From assembly GCA_964602475.1 (NCBI GenBank), contig CAZRRN010000007.1, positions 8,563 through 72,562 of the forward strand: a DNA stretch of 64,000 nucleotides, given 5' to 3'. The stretch's first letter is position 1; each line of letters opens with the position of its first letter. A model generated the notes under the pieces. The model had not been told where the DNA came from. It made no database searches and saw only the letters and a list, made by a program, of their open reading frames with translations. A program made the position numbers and the translations under genes. Positions 1-9,111 of the stretch are shown in pieces. This DNA comes from SZUA-448 sp964602475 (GTDB taxonomy: Bacteria > Bacillota > Clostridia > Lachnospirales > Lachnospiraceae).

Positions 1-2
1 AG

Positions 3-488
3 ACGGTTGTATTTATTGAAGAGAAGGGCTATATGGAAATGGACACCGTACAGCTGAAGGGCGTTGATTCCACAGTGCGAACTACAAAGGCAGAACTTGG
101 GGACGGGGCTACGCTTATTATCCGCGAGAAAATTATGACGCACGGTACTCAGACAGCCAAAACCGATTTTGAAGTTAATCTCAATGGTACAGACTGTAAG
201 ACAAATGTGATATCCCGTTCGGTTGCCAAGGATAATTCACATCAGATGTTTCTGTCAAAAATAAACGGGAACAACCGCTGCATGGGGCATACAGAATGTG
301 ATGCAATTCTAATGGATCACGGAAGTGTCAGCGCAATTCCGGAGATTACTGCGAATCATCTTGAAGCCAGCCTGATTCATGAAGCTGCAATCGGAAAGAT
401 TGCAGGAGAGCAGATTACGAAGCTGATGACCTTAGGACTTACCGAAGCCGAAGCGGAAGCAAAGATAATCAGTGGATTTCTCCGGTAA
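3..488 (+). CDS. SufB/SufD-family Fe-S cluster assembly protein, 3' part
   Basis: This is the C-terminal end of a SufB/SufD-type scaffold protein. The gene begins before the window, because the frame is open from base 3 and already codes for conserved family sequence ahead of the first ATG at 33. The visible part holds the repetitive beta-helix core and the family's C-terminal signature: a GHTECD stretch, then IPEITANHLEASLIHEAAIGK, and a helical tail ending in a glycine-phenylalanine segment. In this family the protein works with the SufC ATPase in the cytoplasm to build iron-sulfur clusters. The partner genes would lie to the left, outside the window. SufB and SufD cannot be told apart from this fragment. 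A hairpin at 546-585 follows the stop. Confidence 0.9.
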   Translation, partial: TVVFIEEKGYMEMDTVQLKGVDSTVRTTKAELGDGATLIIREKIMTHGTQTAKTDFEVNLNGTDCKTNVISRSVAKDNSHQMFLSKINGNNRCMGHTECDAILMDHGSVSAIPEITANHLEASLIHEAAIGKIAGEQITKLMTLGLTEAEAEAKIISGFLR

Positions 489-545
489 TAACAAAAGAAA
501 CCGGCATATATGCCAATCGATTCATTTGGTAAATGCCTGCATAAT

Positions 546-585
546 AAGGAACAGCCGATATCATTTAAGATACCGGCTGTTCCTT
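546..585. terminator. Hairpin between convergent genes
   Basis: A perfect 12-bp inverted repeat (aaggaacagccg / cggctgttcctt) has a 16-base loop and sits between the SufB/D stop at 488 and the convergent gene ending at 630. The U-tract is weak on both sides, so it is a probable bidirectional terminator rather than a textbook one. Confidence 0.6.
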
Positions 586-629
586 TCACAATAAGTGAAT
601 ACTTTGGAAGGAAGGCTTGGAAGAAAAGG

Positions 630-1295
630 TTAATACTTCTCAACGATTTCTCCTTGCTTTTTGTAGATACTGCCGGCAGGAATAAAGCCGCGAACCATGG
701 AAAGCGGATAAATATTTGAGTTACGCCCAATGATGGTTCCGGGATTTAATACAGAGCCACAGCCGACTTCGACGTTGTCTCCAAGCATAGCACCGAATTT
801 TTTCAGACCGGTTTCAATTCGCTCATCACCGGCACTTATCTTAACGAGAGTCTTGTCGGACTTTACGTTGGAGGTGATTGAACCGGCACCCATATGAGAT
901 TTGAAGCCGAGAATGGAGTCACCGACATAATTGTAATGCGGTACCTGTACTTTATCGAACAGGATAACATTTTTTAGTTCTGTGGAATTACCGACTACGG
1001 CACCTTCGCCAACGATTGCATTACCACGGATAAAGGCGCAGTGGCGAACTTCCGCATCGCGGCAGATAATTGCAGGACCGTGGATGTAGGCGGTAGGAGC
1101 AATTTTGGCAGTCTTATGAATCCAGATATTATCTTCTCTGCAGTCATATTCATCTCTGGAAAGCGTAGCTCCCAGTTCGAGAATGTAGGAACTGATTTCA
1201 GGAAGCAGCTCCCATGGATATTCTGCCTGAGAGAACAGCTCGGCAGCAATGGTATGTGTCAGGTCATAGAGCTCGGAAATCTGATAGGGTTTCAT
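630..1295 (-). CDS. Left-handed beta-helix (hexapeptide-repeat) transferase-like protein
   Basis: The 221-residue product is built mainly of hexapeptide repeats (residues about 55-200, with recurring I/V-G-x and A-x-I patterns). Such repeats form a left-handed beta-helix, as in the C-terminal half of GlmU and in sugar acyltransferases. Relatives are often labelled UDP-N-acetylglucosamine pyrophosphorylase-related, but no nucleotidyltransferase domain with a GXGTRM-type motif is present, so that name would overstate the case. The N-terminal 50 residues are helical and unassigned. The ATG at 1295 follows gaggtacct. A strong promoter lies at 1355-1382. The substrate is unknown. Confidence 0.8.
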   Translation of the reverse strand: MKPYQISELYDLTHTIAAELFSQAEYPWELLPEISSYILELGATLSRDEYDCREDNIWIHKTAKIAPTAYIHGPAIICRDAEVRHCAFIRGNAIVGEGAVVGNSTELKNVILFDKVQVPHYNYVGDSILGFKSHMGAGSITSNVKSDKTLVKISAGDERIETGLKKFGAMLGDNVEVGCGSVLNPGTIIGRNSNIYPLSMVRGFIPAGSIYKKQGEIVEKY

Positions 1296-1354
1296 AGGTA
1301 CCTCATTTCTGTAATTTCATTCAATAAGCTGTAGTTGCATCAGCTCTATTCACC

Positions 1355-1382
1355 ATTATATATTTTTTCCGTTAAATGTCAA
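1355..1382 (-). promoter_or_regulatory. Sigma-A-type promoter for the beta-helix gene
   Basis: On the minus strand TTGACA (1377-1382) and TATAAT (1355-1360) are separated by 16 bases, about 60 bases ahead of the start at 1295. Both boxes match consensus perfectly. Confidence 0.75.
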
Positions 1383-1471
1383 ATATAACTTTGTGTTATA
1401 AAATACGTACTAGTTTGTGTTCACAGAGTAATACTTCTTCCGACGTTTGACTCTTCAATGTCTGCAGCAAT

Positions 1472-2785
1472 TTACTCTTCTGTGATTGTAAAAGGAAGCA
1501 GGGTAGTTATTTCAAATAAAAGGTTTGCCAGTAACCAGTTCTGTGGAAACCAACGCATGACATTCCAGTATCCTGCTCCGAGAAAACCGTATTCCGAGAC
1601 CAGCCCGAGCTTGGCTTCGATACTATGTGCATTTTCAAACCAGACAACATGCGGAACGTTCTCATCATCCGTGTAATAGAAGAACGGTGATTGTGCTTTT
1701 TCGTCATATAGAATATCTGACCCGGTTTTAAGAGCAAGCTCGATAGCAGCAACATTTCCAAGAGACTTTGCCTTAGTGGTACCACGAACGTAGGGTAGAG
1801 ACCAGTCATAACCGTAATTTGGAATTCCCATATATATTTTTTCGGGAGGTATCTCCGTGATGGCATAATCAAGTACACGTCTGACACTTGGAATCGGAGC
1901 GACAGCCATAGGAGGGCCGTAGGTATAGCCCCATTCATAAGTCATCAGCAGTACGGAATTTGCTGCAGCACCAAGCCCTTGATAGTCGTGTGCTTCATAT
2001 AGCAGTCCGGGCTGATCTGCAGATATTTTCGGCGCAAGAGCGACCAGTACAGTAAGTCCTTCTTCGTTACAGCGCTTGGTCAGTGTTTCCACAAATGTGA
2101 CATATGCTTCGCGTTCATTTGAAAATACATATTCAAAGTCGATATCCAGCCCATAATATTGTTTTTCCTTCATCGTAAGAATCAGGTTGTCAATCAGACG
2201 ATCCTGCAGCTCGGGATTTGAAAGCAGAGCTGAGGAGAGCTCATTACTAAAGGTGCCGGAGGAACCGAGGGTGGAAAATAAAAGAATAGGGGCAACTCCG
2301 TAGGAACGTGCGAGAGAAATGAGCTCCTGATCGTCTATGGTAATCAGTTCACCCTCAGTTGTAAAGCCATAAGTAAAGATAGAAAGATAAGTGAGAAACG
2401 GGAGCGTTTTTTTTAAAGTATCGCGGTTTATATTTGGATAAGTATATCCAATGGTAGAAATCGGACGACGTTCGGTTGAAACTTCGTCGGAAAACTGAAC
2501 AATTACCGTACTTCCGGGAACCAGTGTGTCGGTCATAGACAGCTGCGGATTGTTACGCAGAAGTGTGAGCAGTGGGACAAGGTAGAGCTCGGCAATAGAA
2601 GAAAGTGTGTCGCCTGCAGCAACGGTATGCAGCGCTGCGGGGGGAGCAATAATTAAATCCTGACCGGTAACCAAACGATCCGGATTGGTCAGTTCATTTG
2701 TATATTCAAGATAGGTGGGAGTTAGTCCATAAGCTGCTCCGATAGAAGTCAGCGAGTCTCCGTTTTGAATCGTATAGATTTGCAT
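1472..2785 (-). CDS. LysM-GH18 hydrolase (YaaH/SleL-like)
   Basis: The 437-residue protein starts directly with two LysM modules (residues about 2-45 and 51-96; IQNGDSLTSIGAAYG and VAAGDTLSSIAELY), which bind peptidoglycan glycan. A glycoside hydrolase family 18 barrel follows. The GH18 catalytic signature is intact as LDIDFEY, the final acid being the expected proton donor. This architecture is that of B. subtilis YaaH and B. cereus-group SleL, which act on cortex peptidoglycan of spores. There is no signal peptide, as in those proteins, which fits mother-cell synthesis followed by deposition on the spore. The RBS aaggaggattt precedes the ATG at 2785. The upstream DNA has a sporulation-sigma-like -10 at 2827-2835. 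Confidence 0.88.
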   Translation of the reverse strand: MQIYTIQNGDSLTSIGAAYGLTPTYLEYTNELTNPDRLVTGQDLIIAPPAALHTVAAGDTLSSIAELYLVPLLTLLRNNPQLSMTDTLVPGSTVIVQFSDEVSTERRPISTIGYTYPNINRDTLKKTLPFLTYLSIFTYGFTTEGELITIDDQELISLARSYGVAPILLFSTLGSSGTFSNELSSALLSNPELQDRLIDNLILTMKEKQYYGLDIDFEYVFSNEREAYVTFVETLTKRCNEEGLTVLVALAPKISADQPGLLYEAHDYQGLGAAANSVLLMTYEWGYTYGPPMAVAPIPSVRRVLDYAITEIPPEKIYMGIPNYGYDWSLPYVRGTTKAKSLGNVAAIELALKTGSDILYDEKAQSPFFYYTDDENVPHVVWFENAHSIEAKLGLVSEYGFLGAGYWNVMRWFPQNWLLANLLFEITTLLPFTITEE

Positions 2786-2826
2786 AAATCCTCCTTTTTT
2801 TCAGGAGAGTGAACAGAAGTATTTTA

Positions 2827-2853
2827 TACTATATGCGGAAGAAGGAATAATGT
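2827..2853 (-). promoter_or_regulatory. Possible mother-cell sigma (E/K-type) promoter for the GH18 gene
   Basis: The minus strand reads AC, 16 bases, CATATAGTA. This fits the B. subtilis sigma-K pattern (AC-N16/17-CATANNNTA) and differs at one base from the sigma-E -10 CATACANT. No good sigma-A pair was seen for this gene. It shares DNA with the divergent gltA promoter. Tentative. Confidence 0.35.
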
Positions 2854-2882
2854 TGACAATCTGTTTGTTTATCGAGTATAAT
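2853..2882 (+). promoter_or_regulatory. Sigma-A-type promoter for citrate synthase
   Basis: TTGACA (2853-2858) and TATAAT (2877-2882) are separated by 18 bases, about 135 bases ahead of the gene at 3017. Both boxes are perfect. The AT-rich leader that follows shows no recognised riboswitch. Confidence 0.75.
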
Positions 2883-3016
2883 CAAAAAAATAAGTTTTGA
2901 TTATATAGACGGCGAATGGCATAATGAATAATAAAAATTTATAAAATATTAATATATATACATTACTGCTTTGGGGGTTACTGAGGTTGATCTGAGTTTT
3001 CGGAAAGAGAGGATGC

Positions 3017-4384
3017 ATGGAGAAAAGGACAAATTATTCTGCGGTGACACAGGAAGTGAAGAATCTGGCTGAACTGTGTCTGGAACGGGAAAGAATCAAT
3101 CTTGAATTATATCGTACATATGATGTGAAACGAGGATTGCGTGATCTGAACGGAAAGGGTGTATTGACCGGACTGACTGAGATTTCGGAGATTCGTTCCA
3201 GTGTTATGATAGATGGCGAAAGCGTTCCTTGTGACGGAAAGCTGTTCTATCGTGGATACAATGTAGAGGATATAATACGGGATTTGAAGGAGACGAAGCG
3301 CTTTGGCTTTGAGGAGGTTACCTATCTTTTACTGTTTGCGGAGCTTCCGACACCGGACGAATTGGCTGAATTCAAACAGCTGCTGTCAAGCTACCGGACG
3401 CTTCCGAAGAATTTTGTACGTGATGTTATTCTGAAAGCACCTTCTGCGGATATGATGAATGGTCTGTCGCGAAGCGTGCTGACACTGCATTCCTATGATA
3501 AATATGCAAATGATATTTCACTCGACAATGTGCTGCGCCAGTGTCTTCAGCTGATCGCTTTATTTCCGATGCTTGCGGTATACGGTTATCAGGCCTTTAA
3601 CCATTATGAAAAAGGTCAGAGCCTTATTATCCATCCTTCCAAGCCGGAACTTTCGGCGGCTGAGAACCTGCTACATCTCCTTCGTCCGGATGGGCAGTTT
3701 ACAGAGCTGGAAGCACATGTGCTTGATATGGCACTGGTTCTGCATGCAGAACACGGAGGTGGAAACAACTCGACCTTTACAACTCATGTTGTAACGTCCT
3801 CCGGAACCGATACCTACTCAGCGATTACTGCGGCGCTGTGCTCCTTAAAGGGACCAAAACACGGAGGAGCCAATATTAAGGTGGTTGAGATGTTCCGTGA
3901 TATGAAAAAACATGTTAAAAACTGGGAAGATGAAGAAAAAATTGAAGTTTATCTGGAAGCACTTTTAGATAAGGAAGCCTTTGATCATGCGGGGCTGATT
4001 TACGGAATGGGGCATGCAGTGTATTCTATTTCGGATCCGAGAGCGATTTTGTTCCGCGGCTTTGTTCAGACACTTGCAGAAGATAAAAACTGTAAAGAGG
4101 AATTTGCCCTGTATGAGAAAGTGGAACGGCTTGCTCCCGAAGTTATCGGAAGAAAGCGGAATATCTACAAAGGGGTCAGTGCAAATGTGGATTTTTACAG
4201 TGGTCTTGCATATTGGCTTCTTGGACTTCCTCCGGAACTGTATACCCCAATCTTTGCGATTGCACGGGTATCAGGCTGGAGTGCTCATCGAATTGAAGAG
4301 CTCATCAATGTCGGAAAAATAATACGACCGGCATATAGAAATGTTATGCCGGAACGTAATTATGTTGATATTTCGGAACGTTAA
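3017..4384 (+). CDS. gltA: Citrate synthase (Si type)
   Basis: The 455-residue product condenses oxaloacetate and acetyl-CoA to citrate, the entry to the oxidative branch leading to 2-oxoglutarate and glutamate. The family's active-site elements are visible: GPKHGGAN with the first catalytic histidine, GMGHAVYSISDPRA with the second, and ANVDFYSG with the catalytic aspartate. The N-terminal 75 residues are longer than in the shortest bacterial forms, and the overall length fits the long clostridial subgroup. 2-Methylcitrate synthase is a possible alternative, but no prp genes are nearby. The RBS gagagg lies just before the ATG. The gene is convergent with the DUF342 gene, with only 15 bases between stops. 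A second, unrelated citrate-forming enzyme may be encoded at 48421. Confidence 0.93.
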   Translation: MEKRTNYSAVTQEVKNLAELCLERERINLELYRTYDVKRGLRDLNGKGVLTGLTEISEIRSSVMIDGESVPCDGKLFYRGYNVEDIIRDLKETKRFGFEEVTYLLLFAELPTPDELAEFKQLLSSYRTLPKNFVRDVILKAPSADMMNGLSRSVLTLHSYDKYANDISLDNVLRQCLQLIALFPMLAVYGYQAFNHYEKGQSLIIHPSKPELSAAENLLHLLRPDGQFTELEAHVLDMALVLHAEHGGGNNSTFTTHVVTSSGTDTYSAITAALCSLKGPKHGGANIKVVEMFRDMKKHVKNWEDEEKIEVYLEALLDKEAFDHAGLIYGMGHAVYSISDPRAILFRGFVQTLAEDKNCKEEFALYEKVERLAPEVIGRKRNIYKGVSANVDFYSGLAYWLLGLPPELYTPIFAIARVSGWSAHRIEELINVGKIIRPAYRNVMPERNYVDISER

Positions 4385-4399
4385 TCATTTGTATTCCGG

Positions 4400-5800
4400 T
4401 CAGAGAGGCCGGTTTGCAAAAATCTTTATTTCGTTATTCACCAGTTTTATAGTAACACCATTAAAGGTATCTTCATTTTTATAGCTGATTCCGTTAATGG
4501 TAACGGTAACGCCAGGATAGAAGTACTTTGAAACACGAACAACCGCCTGCTTTGAAAGCTCTATTGAATTCTGGAGCTGGCTCAGCAGGCTTTTCTGTTC
4601 TTCCAGCTGAGTCTGCTTTGATTCACGAGCCTGCATCAGATCCATCTGTTTTTGTTTGAGCGATACACTGTTTGTAACAGTTATCATCTCTTCCAGTTTA
4701 CTTAATCCGAAATCAATTTTACTCAGCATTTCTGTCAGATTATTGATTTCTTCGATTGCTGTGCTCAAATCTTTGACGGAAAATGTTGAGCCAACAGTGA
4801 TTTTTGTTTTTACTTCTGCGATATTACCAAGAACGGTTGCGTTTATTCCTCCGACAGCTTCGGTAACGCCTCCGACAATAATTCCGTGACGGCCGGCTAG
4901 AATCACCTGTTCCTCGGCTTTGATATTACAATGCATAATGGAATTGGCTGAAAGACTGCCGCCACAGACAATATGAACCTGTTCGAAGAATTTACCGGAT
5001 ACGTTCCCTGTGCATTCAATGTAACCCTTACCGCCACCCTGCATCCCGTTCTGAAGAATGACATTTCCGCCGGCGACAATCTTAGCGGCTTCTACACAAC
5101 CACAGACAGTAACATTACCATCTGCATAAATTGAATAACCGTAATTAACGCTGCCCTTAATAACCACATCACCGTTAAAACGAATATCTCCGGTAGAATT
5201 ATCGGTATCACCTTCGATTAGCAGGAGATTGGTTACAAAGAGATTGTTGTTGAGCAATTCAACCTTTCCGGAAACAAGAGCAGTATAAACCAGATAATCA
5301 GGAGTCATGGTAAAACCGGAACCCTTTAACGGAGGAAGGTCTTTTCCACGGTAGGGATTAAGTATGTTACCAAGGACATTGCTTCCGGAAATACCTTCTA
5401 CTGCAGGGTGGTATTGTACAAGACGGTCTCCAGCGTTCACCATTTCGGCAAGCTCCATAGAACGGTAATCAATGGAACCGTCAGGAAGCATCTTTGGTCC
5501 ATGGGATATTTCCCGGCGAAAAAAGAATTCAAAAAATCCGTTTTCACCATTGACGCAGGGGATACCACAAGCAACCAAGGTACGGATATTATAGCTTTCT
5601 TTCTCCACAAGGGCTTTGACAGTCGCCTGATCGATTCCGCTTACAACCCGATTCAGCTGCAGCGCATTGGTTACTTCCTGAACGGTGTAGGTCTGGTCTA
5701 ATGGTGGAGATGCCAAAGTGACATACGCATTCATACGGTCTTCGGTAATGAAGACCTGTACGTCTTTTTTTAATGAAGTTGTAGAATCGCGTAATGTCAT
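4400..5800 (-). CDS. FapA family (DUF342) protein
   Basis: The 466-residue protein has the DUF342/FapA layout: an N-terminal helical region, a long central parallel beta-helix (residues about 150-330, rich in G-x-V/I-x-G repeats), and a C-terminal coiled coil (residues about 340-420, LEEMITVTNS...QTQLEEQ) before a short beta end. The family is common in clostridia and other bacteria. Vibrio FapA was linked to phosphotransfer signalling, but the role in Firmicutes is unsettled. The RBS ggaggcggtc precedes the ATG at 5800. Its own promoter (5874-5902) overlaps the end of argH, so it can be expressed apart from argH. Confidence 0.85.
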   Translation of the reverse strand: MTLRDSTTSLKKDVQVFITEDRMNAYVTLASPPLDQTYTVQEVTNALQLNRVVSGIDQATVKALVEKESYNIRTLVACGIPCVNGENGFFEFFFRREISHGPKMLPDGSIDYRSMELAEMVNAGDRLVQYHPAVEGISGSNVLGNILNPYRGKDLPPLKGSGFTMTPDYLVYTALVSGKVELLNNNLFVTNLLLIEGDTDNSTGDIRFNGDVVIKGSVNYGYSIYADGNVTVCGCVEAAKIVAGGNVILQNGMQGGGKGYIECTGNVSGKFFEQVHIVCGGSLSANSIMHCNIKAEEQVILAGRHGIIVGGVTEAVGGINATVLGNIAEVKTKITVGSTFSVKDLSTAIEEINNLTEMLSKIDFGLSKLEEMITVTNSVSLKQKQMDLMQARESKQTQLEEQKSLLSQLQNSIELSKQAVVRVSKYFYPGVTVTINGISYKNEDTFNGVTIKLVNNEIKIFANRPL

Positions 5801-5873
5801 GACCGCCTCCGGATAGCTTCACAATATAGGAAATAGTGTGTAGGTACATTCGGAAAAATGTTCTTATTAATCG

Positions 5874-5902
5874 AGTATATCATTTTCAGAAAGCTATTTC
5901 AA
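5874..5902 (-). promoter_or_regulatory. Promoter for the DUF342 gene
   Basis: The minus strand reads TTGAAA (5897-5902), 17 bases, TATACT (5874-5879). The -35 box lies inside the last codons of argH, and the start codon follows about 70 bases downstream. Confidence 0.65.
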
Positions 5903-7288
5903 CAATTTATTGGAAAGTTCTTTTAAATAATTCTCATTTTCTGAAATAAACTCCGCCATGGCGGAAGTTCCGGGTGCTCCTTTTGTATTTCGCTTTTCAA
6001 TACAGTTCTTCAAGGAGATGGCATTATATATATCTTCTGAAAATACGGGAGATACAGAACGGAACTGCTCAAGAGTCAGATCGTCCAATGCTTTGTTTTC
6101 CTGAATGCACAGCAGAACAAGCTGTCCTATAATTCCATGTGCATCCCGGAACGGTACCCCTTTATTTACCAGGTAATCTGCGGCATCGGTTGCATTGGTG
6201 AAGCCGCCGGAAGCGCTGGAAGCCATAACAGCTTTGTTAAACCGTGTAGCGGCGAGCATACCACGGAAAAGTTCAAGACAGCCCTTTACCGTGTCAATGG
6301 CATCAAAGGATAATTCTTTGTCCTCCTGCATATCCTTATTATAAGCGAGAGGAAGTCCTTTCATTGTAGTAAGAAGAGAAATGAGGGCACCGTAGACACG
6401 TCCGGTCTTTCCACGAATCAGTTCGGCAATATCAGGGTTCTTTTTTTGCGGCATGATGCTGCTTCCGGTAGAATAGGTGTCATCTAGTTCAATGAAACGG
6501 TATTCATTGGAATTCCATAAAATCATTTCTTCACAGAAACGGCTCAGATGCATCATAATCGTAGAAAGCGCACTTAGAAGCTCAATCAGATAATCACGGT
6601 CGGAAACCGAATCCATACTGTTTCGTGTTGCACCGGTAAAATCAAGAAGAGAAGCGGTATATTCCCGGTCTAAAGGATAGGTGGTTCCGGCAAGCGCGCC
6701 GGAGCCGAGTGGACAATAATTCATTCGTGCAAGAATATCAAAAAGGCGGGATTCGTCACGTCTGAACATCTCAAAATAAGCTCCGAGGTGATGAGCCAGA
6801 GTCACCGGCTGAGCCTTCTGCAGATGGGTAAAGCCGGGCATACAGGTGTCGGTATGCTCACAAATCAGCTTTTCCAGAGTCGTCAGAAGACGGAAAAGAA
6901 GCGTCTGCAGCTCATGAATCTCATCGCGCGTATAAAGCCGCATATCAAGCGCCACCTGATCGTTACGGCTTCGTCCGGTGTGAAGCTTCTTTCCTGTATC
7001 ACCAATTCGCTCAATTAAGGTTGCTTCGACAAAACTGTGAATGTCTTCACAAGTCTCATCAATCGGAAGCACTCCGTTGTCGATATCACTTCGAATCTCT
7101 TCCAGTGTCTGTGTAATGGAACTGCATTCGTCATATGTCAGGATACCCTGCTTTGCAAGCATGGTGACATGTGCGATACTGCCACGGATGTCCTGACGGT
7201 AGAATTTACGGTCAAATGAGATAGATGCATTAAAATTATGAACCAGTTGATCGGTCTCTTTTGTAAAACGGCCTCCCCAGAGCTTCAT
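5894..7288 (-). CDS. argH: Argininosuccinate lyase
   Basis: The 464-residue enzyme splits argininosuccinate into arginine and fumarate, the last step of arginine synthesis. It belongs to the fumarase/aspartase superfamily. The superfamily signature GSSIMPQKKNPD is intact, as are TGRSRNDQV and the HTHLQ-type segment GFTHLQKAQPV near the active site. The length is normal. The RBS aaggggat precedes the ATG at 7288. The gene stands apart from argG (31400) and argJBD (33656-37665). A usable promoter is at 7431-7459, giving a leader of about 140 bases that can form short hairpins. No clear copy of the ArgR-like palindrome found at the other two arginine units was seen here. Confidence 0.97.
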   Translation of the reverse strand: MKLWGGRFTKETDQLVHNFNASISFDRKFYRQDIRGSIAHVTMLAKQGILTYDECSSITQTLEEIRSDIDNGVLPIDETCEDIHSFVEATLIERIGDTGKKLHTGRSRNDQVALDMRLYTRDEIHELQTLLFRLLTTLEKLICEHTDTCMPGFTHLQKAQPVTLAHHLGAYFEMFRRDESRLFDILARMNYCPLGSGALAGTTYPLDREYTASLLDFTGATRNSMDSVSDRDYLIELLSALSTIMMHLSRFCEEMILWNSNEYRFIELDDTYSTGSSIMPQKKNPDIAELIRGKTGRVYGALISLLTTMKGLPLAYNKDMQEDKELSFDAIDTVKGCLELFRGMLAATRFNKAVMASSASGGFTNATDAADYLVNKGVPFRDAHGIIGQLVLLCIQENKALDDLTLEQFRSVSPVFSEDIYNAISLKNCIEKRNTKGAPGTSAMAEFISENENYLKELSNKLLK

Positions 7289-7430
7289 ACAAATCCCCTT
7301 TTCTGTGCTGTCGTTTCAGAACAGAGCCTGTATCGGGCAGCACAACCGACACAGTTCTGTGATGAAGCAATTTATCTTCATCCGTGAGAGGAAAGATTTT
7401 TCCATGCCCACGTCACAGTATGCTGAAAAT

Positions 7431-7459
7431 ATGATACTCTGTTTCCTTGTATTCTGCAA
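7431..7459 (-). promoter_or_regulatory. Probable argH promoter
   Basis: The minus strand reads TTGCAG (7454-7459), 17 bases, TATCAT (7431-7436). The leader contains a perfect 7-bp inverted repeat (7361-7367/7376-7382). The 307-bp gap between argH and the next gene otherwise holds only this promoter and the divergent one at 7478. Confidence 0.5.
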
Positions 7460-7477
7460 GAAAAAATTACCGTAAGC

Positions 7478-7506
7478 TTGACAGAATAGATGTTCTTTGA
7501 TAAAAT
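7478..7506 (+). promoter_or_regulatory. Promoter for the SleB-like hydrolase gene
   Basis: TTGACA (7478-7483), 17 bases, TAAAAT (7501-7506). It is divergent from the argH promoter. Confidence 0.7.
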
Positions 7507-7595
7507 CATACTGTTAATACTTTCGTAATATTTTTGTTAAAAAGACTTCATTTCAACAAGCTGAAATGTCCGTACGGGAGGGCAGCGCAGGTAAA

Positions 7596-9041
7596 ATGAA
7601 AAAAAGAATTGTAATTATCGGAACAATAACGGTAACATTTATTGTTTGTTTTATTTTGACAACAATGATAGACGGTCTGCCCCACGCCGGCAATCCTGCC
7701 GTACAACAGGCCGAAGGGCGAAGCATCGGAACGGAGAGTACAGCACAGGATGGTATTCAGAGTGAAGGTGAGAAACAGACAGAAAGTGCTGTTCTGCAGC
7801 CGCTAACTGTACAAGACGCAGCTCTGACAGAAGAGGCTGTTGCTTTGTCTGAAAAGGCAACAGAAGCACCGCAAGCAACAGAAGCACCGCAGGCAACAGA
7901 AGCACCGCAGGTTACAGACGAAATGAAGTTTGTTGCGGTTGCCAAAGCAACCGGGGGATTTTATACAGTGGGAGAAAGCAATTTAGGTGAAAATCAGGAA
8001 CTGGACACTGCAAAACAGGAGGATACCGGTGATGATACGATAGAAGAAGATCCTGAGGAGTATCTGGCAGAGAGAACGATAGGACTTTTTTCATATGCAG
8101 AGTGGTATAAAGAAATTAATTTTCCGGTTACCTGTGATTACGTAATTGCCAAGGTAAATGCTGCACTGAATATTAGGAAAGAACCAAGTACGGATTCTGA
8201 GATACTTGGGAAATTAAAAGTGAAGTGTTATGCAAAGATTCTGGAACGCGGGGACGAGTGGACGAAAATCGAATCCGGCAAGGTGATTGGGTATGTGAAT
8301 AACAATTATCTGTATATGGACGAAGAAGCGCTTGAACTTTTTGAAGAGTGGGATGCATTCCAGGCAAAAGTAATGGCGAATACATTGAATATTCGATCGG
8401 AAAAGAACACCGACTGCGATATTATCGGAAAAGCTGCTGCAGGACAGGTATTTTCATGGATTCCCGGAGAATCGGATCAGGATTGGATTGCGATTCAGTA
8501 TGATGAGAATACGGTTGCATATTTATCTGCAAAATATACAGAGACATCAGTAGAGCTTAATACTGCCATTACAATGGAAGAAGAAAATGCCAGAATACGT
8601 GCGGAAAAATATGCAAAGGCATTGGAACAATCCAAAAAGAATCCTCCGACAAAGGTGAATAGGGAAGCTACAGAGCTGACGGATGAAGAACTGTACCTCA
8701 TGTCGGTTGTGATTGCCATGGAAGCGCTGTCGGAAAGCTATGAAGGTAAGCTTGCAGTTGCCAATGTCATTATTAACCGGATGAAGGACGGATACTGGGG
8801 AACTACACTGAATGAAGTTATTTATGCAGAGGGACAGTTTTCGGGAGCCAATGAGGGACGGGTAGAGGCTTACTGGAATCTTGTAACAGAGGATTGCAAA
8901 CGTGCAGCGGTTGAAGCGGCGGCAGGCAATAATAACATTGGTAATTATCTGTTTTTTATCTCACTTAGAAAAGCAGACTATGATAAGTATTATAAATACT
9001 ATATACTTGGCGGACACTGCTTCTATGCACGACACTGGTGA
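7596..9041 (+). CDS. SH3b-containing SleB-like cell wall hydrolase
   Basis: This is a secreted or membrane-anchored peptidoglycan hydrolase of about 481 residues. A basic start (MKKR) and a hydrophobic segment form a signal or anchor. A low-complexity linker follows, with three copies of a TEAPQA-type unit coded by 18-bp repeats at 7855-7908. Two SH3b modules (LNIRKEPSTDSEILGKL and LNIRSEKNTDCDIIGKA) come next. The C-terminal 130 residues match the SleB/hydrolase_2 lytic fold (VIAMEALSESYEGKLAVANVIINRM), where the glutamate of AMEAL takes the place of the catalytic acid. An upstream in-frame ATG at 7566 lacks a ribosome site; 7596 is preceded by gggagg at a rather long distance. The role could be spore cortex or vegetative wall turnover. 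Confidence 0.82.
   Translation: MKKRIVIIGTITVTFIVCFILTTMIDGLPHAGNPAVQQAEGRSIGTESTAQDGIQSEGEKQTESAVLQPLTVQDAALTEEAVALSEKATEAPQATEAPQATEAPQVTDEMKFVAVAKATGGFYTVGESNLGENQELDTAKQEDTGDDTIEEDPEEYLAERTIGLFSYAEWYKEINFPVTCDYVIAKVNAALNIRKEPSTDSEILGKLKVKCYAKILERGDEWTKIESGKVIGYVNNNYLYMDEEALELFEEWDAFQAKVMANTLNIRSEKNTDCDIIGKAAAGQVFSWIPGESDQDWIAIQYDENTVAYLSAKYTETSVELNTAITMEEENARIRAEKYAKALEQSKKNPPTKVNREATELTDEELYLMSVVIAMEALSESYEGKLAVANVIINRMKDGYWGTTLNEVIYAEGQFSGANEGRVEAYWNLVTEDCKRAAVEAAAGNNNIGNYLFFISLRKADYDKYYKYYILGGHCFYARHW
7855..7908 (+). repeat. Three 18-bp tandem repeats
   Basis: Three near-identical 18-bp units of the form aRgcaacagaagcaccgc code for a repeated T-E-A-P-Q-A linker in the SleB-like hydrolase. 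They keep the reading frame, so a change in copy number would only alter linker length. Confidence 0.85.
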
Positions 9042-9111
9042 CCGCCTGTTCGGGAATAAAATAAAAAAATAAGGTTACAATATGCCATCATACGAAAGGA
9101 GTGTGGTGGCA

